NCBI RefSeq assembly: GCF_009696265.1
Contig: NZ_VUMH01000010.1
Coordinates: 80,191 to 144,190, forward strand
DNA: 64,000 nucleotides
Source: Desulfovibrio porci
Lineage (GTDB): Bacteria; Desulfobacterota; Desulfovibrionia; Desulfovibrionales; Desulfovibrionaceae
Direction: 5' to 3'
The notes below the pieces were generated by a model. The model made no database searches. It was not told the DNA's origin and was given only the letters and a program-made list of their open reading frames with translations. Position 1 is the first letter of the stretch; every line of letters starts with the position of its first letter. Shown here piece after piece: positions 58,713 to 64,000 of this stretch. The translations under genes and the position numbers were made by a program.

Positions 58713-59500
58713 TGGAAGACGTACAAAGCCATGCCCCCACGGTGCCCCTGAGCATTGACCGCGTGGGGGTGCGCGAACTCAGGCTGCCCCTGCTGGTGCG
58801 CGACCGCGCCAAGGGCCGCCAGCAGACCGTGGCCAGCGTTGATCTGGGCGTGGATCTGCCCTCGGCCTTCAAGGGCACCCACATGAGCCGTTTTGTGGAA
58901 GCCCTGGAAGGGTGGAACGAGGAAATCAGCTATCAGTCGGTGCGCCGCCTGCTGGAAACCGTCAAGGAGCGCCTGGGCGCGCGGCGGGCTTGGGCGCGCT
59001 TCAGCTTTCCCTATTTCATCCGCAAGACGGCCCCGGCTTCGGGCAGCCCCGGCACGGTGGCCTATGAATGCCGCCTCACCGGCGAACTGGACGAGAGCGG
59101 CCAATCCTTTCTGCTGGATATGGACGTGCCGGTGATGACCGTTTGCCCCTGTTCCAAGGCCATCAGCCGCGAGGGCGCGCACAGCCAGCGTTCCATCGTG
59201 CGCATGAGCGTGCGCATGAACGGTTTTTCCTGGCTGGAGGAATTTATTGATATGGCCGAGGAGTCGGGTTCCTCGGCGGTCTATACCCTGCTCAAGCGCG
59301 AGGACGAGAAATTCGTCACCGAGCACGCCTTCGCCCATCCGGCCTTTGTGGAGGACGTGGTGCGCAACGTGGCCCAGCGCCTTTCACGGCACGCGCATGT
59401 GGAGTGGTTCAGCGTGGAAGTGGAGAGCATGGAATCCATTCATAATCACAACGCCTTTGCCCGCATCGAGCGCGACGTCCTGAACGCGGAGCGGGACTGA
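58712..59500 (+). CDS. folE2: GTP cyclohydrolase FolE2 (type IB)
   Basis: A 262-residue enzyme making 7,8-dihydroneopterin triphosphate from GTP for folate or queuosine synthesis. Diagnostic segments are [13 protein letters not shown] and the metal-binding Cys in [22 protein letters not shown], with the C-terminal [13 protein letters not shown]. FolE2 tolerates metals other than zinc and is often used under zinc limitation. Its coupling to nikR (TGATG overlap) suggests co-expression with a metal-response gene. Confidence 0.95.
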   Translation: MEDVQSHAPTVPLSIDRVGVRELRLPLLVRDRAKGRQQTVASVDLGVDLPSAFKGTHMSRFVEALEGWNEEISYQSVRRLLETVKERLGARRAWARFSFPYFIRKTAPASGSPGTVAYECRLTGELDESGQSFLLDMDVPVMTVCPCSKAISREGAHSQRSIVRMSVRMNGFSWLEEFIDMAEESGSSAVYTLLKREDEKFVTEHAFAHPAFVEDVVRNVAQRLSRHAHVEWFSVEVESMESIHNHNAFARIERDVLNAERD

Positions 59501-59624
59501 ACCCGGCCGGAGAGCCCGAAAAAGCGCATGAACCTTGGCCCCGGCGGGGGCGGACCGGCCCTGGAAAAAGCGTTTTGCAGCGAAAGGTTTTTATGTTAGA
59601 AAAATCGCAAACAGGTGCAGACTG

Positions 59625-60005
59625 ATGAGCGGCATTACCGGCAGCATGTATATCGGCGCGTCGGCCATGGATGCCCACTCTTGGGGTATGGCCGTCACGG
59701 CGCACAATGTGGCCAACGTGAACACGGCGGGCTTTACGCCGCAACGGGCGGTCTACGCCACCGGTCCCGGCGGCCGGGGCGTGCGTCTGGATGCCGTGCT
59801 TCAGGACGCGGGCGCTGCCGGGCGGCTCGACGCCGCGACAAACAGTGATCCGTCCATGCCGCCGGAGTTCGTGAATCCCAGCGGCACGGATCTGGGACGT
59901 GAAATGACGCAGATGATCTCCACACAGCGGACCTATGAGGCCAACGCCCAAACCGTCCGCACCGGCGACGCCATGCTGGGGGTACTGCTGGATATGAAGG
60001 CCTGA
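59625..60005 (+). CDS. Small flagellar basal-body rod-type protein
   Basis: A 126-residue protein with an N-terminal rod motif (ASAMDAHSWGMAVTAHNVANVNTAGFTPQRAVYA) and a C-terminal flg_bbr_C motif (NPSGTDLGREMTQMISTQRTYEANAQTVRTGDAMLGVLLDM in outline). It has both ends of FlgC/FlgG-type axial proteins but almost no middle. It is not in a flagellar operon. It may be a true minor rod protein or a separate export substrate. ATG 59625 is chosen from the motif position. Confidence 0.8.
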   Translation: MSGITGSMYIGASAMDAHSWGMAVTAHNVANVNTAGFTPQRAVYATGPGGRGVRLDAVLQDAGAAGRLDAATNSDPSMPPEFVNPSGTDLGREMTQMISTQRTYEANAQTVRTGDAMLGVLLDMKA

Positions 60006-60023
60006 TACAGGCATATGCCGAAA

Positions 60024-60051
60024 TGGGCGGGACGGACCTGCCCGTTTTTTT
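60024..60051 (+). terminator. Terminator after the rod-type protein gene
   Basis: A short GC stem (GGGCGGG with CCTGCCC, one mismatch) followed by GTTTTTTTG, 20 bp past the stop. Confidence 0.7.
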
Positions 60052-60107
60052 GTCCCGTTGCCCGCCGTCCGCGCGGCGGAGCGGCCATCACCGGGAATGG
60101 AGTGCGA

Positions 60108-61007
60108 ATGGGTAAGTATCTGAAAATATGCGCGCTGATTATGGGTTGCGGTCTGGCGTTCGGCTGCGCGACCAAGCAGAACAGCACCAATGATGATCAA
60201 TTGCGCGTGGAGCGCTTCCGCCGCTCCTATGAGGCGGCGCTGGACGAGGATCAGGCCCAGGCCAGCCGCCAGTTGCTGCGCAAAGCCCGCTCGGCCATCG
60301 GCACCCCCTATGTGCGGGGCGGTTCCAGTCCGGGCGGTTTTGACTGCTCGGGCTTTGTCTGCTGGGCCTACAAGAGCGTGGGCGTGGATTTGCCGCGCAC
60401 CGCCCGGGAACAGTCCGTGGTGGGCGAGCGCATCAAGAACCAGGAAGATATGCGCGCCGGCGATATCGTGGCCTTCCGCCACCCCCGCCGGGGCTACCAC
60501 ACGGGCATTTACGTGGGCGACGGGAAATTCATCCACAGCCCGCGTCGTCGTACCACCGTGCGGATCAACTCTCTCAGCGATCCCTATTTCAGCAGCACCT
60601 TTCTGGGCGCGCGCCGCGTGAATTTTGAAGGCAATGAAAATTTGGTGGCCCAGGCCGAAAGCCGCCTCAGCGACTACGCCGAGGAAAAGGCCGTACGCGA
60701 ACTTTCCGCCTCGAAAAAAAGTCCGGCCAAATCCCGCCGCGCCGTCAAAACGCGCCGCGTCTCACGCGACAAGGTCGTGCAGGTGGCCAGCAGCGACACG
60801 CGCCGCCATACCAAGGTTTCCGGCGAACGCAAGACCGCGCTCGTCAAGGCCGCCAGGGCGGAAAAAAGCAAAGCCACTCAGTCCGCCAAAAATGGCAAAA
60901 GCACGGTGAGCAACGTTGCGGAGAAAAAATCCTCCGGCAAGGCGCTTTCCTCTTCCCATCAGAAAAATAAAAAGACTTCCGGCGCCAAAAACCGTAAGAA
61001 ATCATAG
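60108..61007 (+). CDS. NlpC/P60-family lipoprotein endopeptidase
   Basis: A 299-residue envelope protein with a lipoprotein signal (IMGCGLAFGCATKQ, lipidation at the Cys after LAFG), then an NlpC/P60 domain (about 55-165). The catalytic Cys is in FDCSGFVCWAYK and the His in YHTGIYVGDGKFIHSP. It probably cuts D-Glu-meso-DAP bonds in peptidoglycan, like Spr/MepS. The last 120 residues are Lys/Ser/Arg-rich and likely disordered, perhaps binding cell-wall or nucleic-acid polymers. GGAG precedes ATG 60108. Confidence 0.9.
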   Translation: MGKYLKICALIMGCGLAFGCATKQNSTNDDQLRVERFRRSYEAALDEDQAQASRQLLRKARSAIGTPYVRGGSSPGGFDCSGFVCWAYKSVGVDLPRTAREQSVVGERIKNQEDMRAGDIVAFRHPRRGYHTGIYVGDGKFIHSPRRRTTVRINSLSDPYFSSTFLGARRVNFEGNENLVAQAESRLSDYAEEKAVRELSASKKSPAKSRRAVKTRRVSRDKVVQVASSDTRRHTKVSGERKTALVKAARAEKSKATQSAKNGKSTVSNVAEKKSSGKALSSSHQKNKKTSGAKNRKKS

Positions 61008-61015
61008 GCGGATAT

Positions 61016-61528
61016 ATGCTTCCCGTCATCAGCCCGGCTGAAACGTTGCAGAAACTCCGGGACGGAAAAATCCGTCTTGTCGATATCCGTGAACCGGATG
61101 AAGTGAACGCGGTGCGCGTGCCCGGCGCGGAAGTGGCGCCGCTTTCAGTCATCAAATGGTCGCATCTGGCCCTGTCCGACGCGGACCAGCCTATTGTCTT
61201 CACCTGCAATTCCGGCAACCGCACCAGCAAGCAGAGCGATCTGCTGGAAGAACTGGCCGGTGGTCCCGCCTGGCAGATGGAGGGCGGCGTCAGCGCCTGG
61301 GCCAAGGAAGGCCTGCCTGTGGAGCGCGGGCAACAGCGCATGCCCCTGTTCCGCCAGATTCAGATCGGCGCGGGCGCGCTGGTGCTGCTGGGTCTGGCGG
61401 GCGTGTTCGTCTGGCCGCCCATGATCTGGCTGTCCGCCTTTGTGGGCGCGGGGCTGGTGTTCGCCGGGGTGACCGGCTTCTGCGGCCTGGGGCTGCTGCT
61501 TTCAGCCATGCCCTGGAACAAAAAATAA
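61016..61528 (+). CDS. Rhodanese-like membrane protein, YgaP-like
   Basis: A 170-residue protein with an N-terminal rhodanese domain (about 5-105, active-site loop CNSGNRTSK) and two C-terminal membrane helices (about 112-160), the YgaP/DUF2892 arrangement. Such proteins carry persulfide on the active-site Cys at the inner membrane. It starts 8 bp after the NlpC gene and ends 4 bp before gluQRS. Confidence 0.88.
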   Translation: MLPVISPAETLQKLRDGKIRLVDIREPDEVNAVRVPGAEVAPLSVIKWSHLALSDADQPIVFTCNSGNRTSKQSDLLEELAGGPAWQMEGGVSAWAKEGLPVERGQQRMPLFRQIQIGAGALVLLGLAGVFVWPPMIWLSAFVGAGLVFAGVTGFCGLGLLLSAMPWNKK

Positions 61529-61532
61529 TTTT

Positions 61533-62525
61533 ATGCCGCCATGCGGAGCGGACGGGTCCGCCCGGATCTGCGGGCGACTGGCGCCAAGCCCCACGGGCTA
61601 TGCCCATCTGGGCAACGCCTGGGCTTTCCTGCTGGCCTGGCTGGCGGTTCGGGCGCGCAAGGGCGTTCTGATCCTGCGGCTGGAGGATATTGACCCCCAG
61701 CGCTCCAGGCCCGAGTTTGCGGCGGCGTTGCTGGAAGACCTGCGCTGGCTGGGACTGGACTGGGATCAGGGACCGGATGTGGGCGGCCCGCTGGGGCCGT
61801 ATGAACAGAGTCGGCGCGGAGCCGCATACGCGGAAGCGCTGGCCCGGCTGGAGGCCGCCGGTCTGACCTATCCCTGCTTCTGCACCCGCAAGGAGTTGCG
61901 CCTGCTGGCCGCGGCCCCGCATGTGGATGACGCGGGCGCGCCTTATCCCGGCACCTGCCGTGAGCTGAACGCGGCGCAACGCGAGGCCTTGTTCAGGAGC
62001 GGCCGCAGGGCGGCGGTGCGTCTGCGCTGCCCCGGCGAGTCCGTCGAGTTTGAAGATGCGCTGCTGGGGCCGCAGTCCTTCCGGCTGGAAGAATGCGGCG
62101 GGGATTTCGCCTTGCGGCGCTCCGACGGCGTGGTGGCCTACCAACTGGCCGTGGCCGTGGACGACGCGCTCATGGGCGTGAATCAGGTTGTGCGCGGGCG
62201 CGACATATTGCCCTCCACGCCGCGCCAGATCGCGCTTTTGCGGCTGCTTGGCCATAACGCGCCCCAATATGCGCATATTCCGCTGCTCCTGGACGGCGAG
62301 GGCCGGCGTCTGGCCAAACGCCACCGGAGTCTGGCCCTGCGGTCCTTGCGGGAACAGGGCGTAACCCCGCGCCGTATTGTGGGACTGCTGTCCCGGCTGG
62401 CCGGGCTCAACCCGCGCGGCGTGCCCGTGAGTCCGGCGGAACTGCTGCCGGATTTCGCTCTGGAGCGCCTGCCCGGCACGGATCAGCGCGTGACGGATCA
62501 GGATTTGCGTCAGCTTGCGCCGTAA
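61533..62525 (+). CDS. gluQ: Glutamyl-Q tRNA(Asp) synthetase
   Basis: A 330-residue truncated glutamyl-tRNA synthetase paralogue lacking the anticodon domain. The HIGH-type motif is RLAPSPTGYAHLGNA, the zinc site includes YPCFCTRKE and the later Cys in GTCRE, and the KMSKS equivalent is RLAKRHRSL. It attaches glutamate to queuosine at position 34 of tRNA-Asp. Confidence 0.9.
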   Translation: MPPCGADGSARICGRLAPSPTGYAHLGNAWAFLLAWLAVRARKGVLILRLEDIDPQRSRPEFAAALLEDLRWLGLDWDQGPDVGGPLGPYEQSRRGAAYAEALARLEAAGLTYPCFCTRKELRLLAAAPHVDDAGAPYPGTCRELNAAQREALFRSGRRAAVRLRCPGESVEFEDALLGPQSFRLEECGGDFALRRSDGVVAYQLAVAVDDALMGVNQVVRGRDILPSTPRQIALLRLLGHNAPQYAHIPLLLDGEGRRLAKRHRSLALRSLREQGVTPRRIVGLLSRLAGLNPRGVPVSPAELLPDFALERLPGTDQRVTDQDLRQLAP

Positions 62526-62559
62526 CAGGCGCGTATCTCTCAGCAGGAGTGTATAGAAC

Positions 62560-62931
62560 GTGGCAACGCTTGATCAGGCTTTTGTGGATGAAATTTTTCC
62601 GGCTCAACGGACCGATGATTTTTTTGACGCCCTGTTCGGCGGCGCCGAGGAAGGGGCCTACGACATCCGGCTGGTCTGCCGGAACGTGACGCCCGTCAGG
62701 GCGCAACTGGCCTTTGAACTGCGCCAGCGGCCCGGCAAATGTCTGGTCTGCAACCTGACCTATGGTTTGCCGCAGGTTTTTCAGCGCCATCCGGTGCTCA
62801 ATGTGGCCGGCGTGGCCAAGGCCGTGGCGAAACGCCTGGGCTGGCCCGAAAACACACCCTGGAAGCTGGAACCTACGGAAGAAATCAGCCATGAACTGCA
62901 TGCCATTCCCTTGGTGCTGGAACGGGCCTGA
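62560..62931 (+). CDS. Small conserved protein of unknown function
   Basis: A 123-residue cytoplasmic protein with GTG start and an AGGAG site. It begins VATLDQAFVDEIFPAQRTDDFFDALFGGAEEGAYDIRL in outline and has a CLVC motif near residue 80. From memory, Desulfovibrio homologues carry a misleading automatic name ('pancreas/duodenum homeobox protein 1'); there is no homeobox here. Function unknown. Confidence 0.78.
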   Translation: MATLDQAFVDEIFPAQRTDDFFDALFGGAEEGAYDIRLVCRNVTPVRAQLAFELRQRPGKCLVCNLTYGLPQVFQRHPVLNVAGVAKAVAKRLGWPENTPWKLEPTEEISHELHAIPLVLERA

Positions 62932-62981
62932 TGCCCGTATTGACAGAGCGGTTCTTTTTTGGCAATAGAAGCCGACCGACA

Positions 62982-63012
62982 GCGCGGTTCGGTTGGTAGA
63001 GCAACTGACTCG
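62982..63012 (+). pseudogene. tRNA-like 5'-half remnant
   Basis: The segment reads like the D-arm and 5' side of the anticodon stem of a tRNA (GGTTGGTAGAGCAACTGACTC), as in tRNA-Lys-type sequences, but the matching 3' half is absent. It lies 50 bp upstream of an intact tRNA-Thr gene. Confidence 0.5.
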
Positions 63013-63061
63013 CACGCAATTTCTACATGAAAGGGACATAATTTAGTAATTATAGGAACTT

Positions 63062-63137
63062 GCCGCCTTGGCTCAGCTGGTAGAGCGGCTGATTCGTAAT
63101 CAGCAGATCGTCAGTTCAAATCTGACAGGCGGCTCCA
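63062..63137 (+). tRNA. tRNA-Thr (anticodon CGU)
   Basis: A 76-nt gene that folds into a full cloverleaf: acceptor GCCGCCT/AGGCGGC, D-stem GCTC/GAGC, anticodon stem GCTGA/TCAGC with loop TTCGTAA (anticodon CGT), T-stem GTCAG/CTGAC, and encoded CCA. It reads ACG codons. Confidence 0.96.
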
Positions 63138-63147
63138 TAAGATATAA

Positions 63148-63178
63148 GGGCTTACGCAGGAGGTATCTGCGTAAGCCC
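63148..63178 (+). terminator. Terminator of tRNA-Thr
   Basis: A perfect 12-bp stem with a 7-nt loop (arms 63148-63159 and 63167-63178), 11 bp past the tRNA. Instead of a T run it is followed by a (CTT)13 tract. Confidence 0.85.
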
Positions 63179-63216
63179 TTCTTCTTCTTCTTCTTCTTCT
63201 TCTTCTTCTTCTTCTT
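63178..63216. repeat. (CTT)13 trinucleotide tract
   Basis: Thirteen perfect CTT units directly after the tRNA-Thr terminator stem, the first unit sharing the last base of the stem. The pyrimidine-rich transcript may serve as a weak U-tract. Confidence 0.95.
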
Positions 63217-63454
63217 CCTTGCTCTTTCCCCGGTCGCAGAATGCAAGCCGTAACTGGAACCCGTTGCACCATTCACAATGCGGCCATGCCCCAGTCATGC
63301 CCGGTCCGTCCGAAAAGGAAAAGGTGGTTTGCCGCGAATCTTATCCCTTACCGCAGAGCGGGCAAACGCTTGATATTTCCACCCTGGAAAATGCAAGCCT
63401 TTACAACCACACCACACGCACAGAAAAATCCGTTCCGGCGGCCGTCGTTCGCCA

Positions 63455-63493
63455 AAAGAAAAGCCCCGCATAAGTTACCGGCAAATGCGGGGC
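63455..63493 (-). terminator. Probable terminator of the FrdB-like gene
   Basis: A perfect 9-bp stem (arms 63463-63471 and 63485-63493) followed on the minus strand by CTTTTCTTTT, about 215 bp past the stop codon. Confidence 0.6.
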
Positions 63494-63707
63494 CGCTCGC
63501 CAGCTGCCGGCCAAGCAGGACTGTCAGAACCAAGTATTCGCTCCAAGCTCCTACTATCCCCACACCCCAGGTTTGAGTGTGGGGAATGGTCATGACAGAT
63601 CTATAAGCAGCTGGTTTGCAAAGTTATATAGTTATCTTGACATCATAGTTATATCCTCAAGCACGCGCAGATCGCCGGATTCAGCTGGAAGCTGATCCGC
63701 ACATCAA

Positions 63708-64000
63708 TCAAAGCTGTTTCTGTTGACAGCCGCACCCGCAGCCCTGCAGTTTTTTACGCAGGAATTCCGGCAGGATGCCGCGTACGGATTCGGCGGACAC
63801 CATGCGGCGCATGATGCCCAGCTGGTCCTGCAACGGCAGTTGCTTGGGGCAGACGTTGTCGCAGGCCAGCAGACCCATGCAGCCGAACACCCCGTTGTCG
63901 TCCCCGATCAGCTCGTAGTAGTCCGCAGGGGTGCGGTTGTCGCGCGGGTCCAGGTAAAAGCGGGCCATACGGTTGATGGCCGTGGCCCCGATGAAATCCT
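63708..64000 (-). CDS. Fumarate reductase/succinate dehydrogenase iron-sulfur subunit, truncated by window edge
   Basis: The C-terminal 97 residues of an FrdB/SdhB-type protein. GATAINRMARFYLDPRDNR and FGCMGLLACDNVCPKQLPLQDQL match the family, with Cys residues of the C-terminal 3Fe-4S and 4Fe-4S sites. The tail ends in a Cys-rich LQGCGCGCQQKQL. The Met at 63968 is internal; the start lies beyond the window. It carries electrons between the flavoprotein and quinone subunits at the inner membrane. Confidence 0.9.
   Translation of the reverse strand, partial: DFIGATAINRMARFYLDPRDNRTPADYYELIGDDNGVFGCMGLLACDNVCPKQLPLQDQLGIMRRMVSAESVRGILPEFLRKKLQGCGCGCQQKQL

Larger units (their letters stand above)
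63138..63707. other. Spacer between tRNA-Thr and the FrdB-like gene
   Basis: About 570 bp. It holds the tRNA terminator, the (CTT)13 tract, and two hairpins toward the FrdB side (63463-63493 and 63557-63585). Overlapping ORFs at 63219-63593 on both strands lack ribosome sites and similarity and are not taken as genes. Confidence 0.6.

Noticed and set aside
63219..63593. Short ORFs after the tRNA-Thr terminator on both strands.
   Set aside because: No ribosome sites, no similarity, and they overlap hairpins; treated as intergenic.

Overview
The window looks like part of the chromosome of a sulfate-reducing desulfobacterium close to Desulfovibrio (family Desulfovibrionaceae). This is inferred from the mix of genes: a chemoreceptor with a C-terminal hemerythrin, YedF, NikR, FolE2, GlpX-type FBPase, a UbiD-family decarboxylase, a PglB/STT3-type oligosaccharyltransferase, many methyl-accepting chemotaxis proteins (MCPs) and the end of a fumarate-reductase-type iron-sulfur subunit. 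Coding DNA is GC-rich throughout, while the spacers inside the MCP cluster are very AT-rich. No prophage, CRISPR array, rRNA operon or intact insertion sequence was seen.

Layout. 1-8.6 kb: 3' end of an iron-dependent alcohol dehydrogenase; YedF divergent from an MCP-hemerythrin; a low-GC radical SAM gene; a fused OlsF-like acyltransferase; a TraR/DksA zinc-finger protein; and the PLP synthase pair pdxS-pdxT. 8.8-14.4 kb: a hypothetical gene, a HAD phosphatase, YggT, a DUF465 protein, then ilvB-ilvN-ilvC. 14.5-30.4 kb: six MCP genes, all on the minus strand, with one XRE regulator on the plus strand. Five are close paralogues with a nearly constant signalling half and a variable sensor half. 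One has an in-frame amber codon, one has lost 24 codons covering a methylation segment, and a truncated extra 3' tail remains between two copies. 30.8-39.2 kb, minus strand: fabD, argS, a SPOR protein, mlaE-F-D-C-A and an orphan OppD/DppD-type ATPase. 39.4-51.8 kb: rsmG with a PglB-like oligosaccharyltransferase, rlmH and tsaC divergent, Nudix-ubiD-nadE, glpX, an exported hypothetical protein, and a V4R-sensor/diguanylate-cyclase pair. 51.9-57.4 kb, minus strand: cvpA, mazG, a large lipoprotein and a polytopic membrane protein. 57.5-63 kb: a methyltransferase, nikR, folE2, a small flagellar rod-type protein, an NlpC/P60 lipoprotein, a rhodanese membrane protein, gluQRS and a small conserved protein. 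The end holds tRNA-Thr(CGU), its terminator with a (CTT)13 tail, and the 3' end of an FrdB-like gene.

The most unusual feature is the 5' leader shared by three array MCPs (starts at 19084, 25066 and 27639). Each has, on the coding strand, a short ORF that runs into a (GA)n tract (n = 13, 29 and 15), a small hairpin, and then a strong intrinsic-terminator-like hairpin before the MCP start. In all three the ORF enters the tract in the same phase. Only when n leaves remainder 2 on division by 3 does that frame stay open as far as the terminator. The copy with n = 29 meets this condition and its MCP is intact. The copies with n = 13 and 15 do not, and their MCPs carry the amber codon and the 24-codon deletion. 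This suggests, as inference only, phase-variable attenuation of individual chemoreceptors by repeat slippage inside a leader peptide gene.
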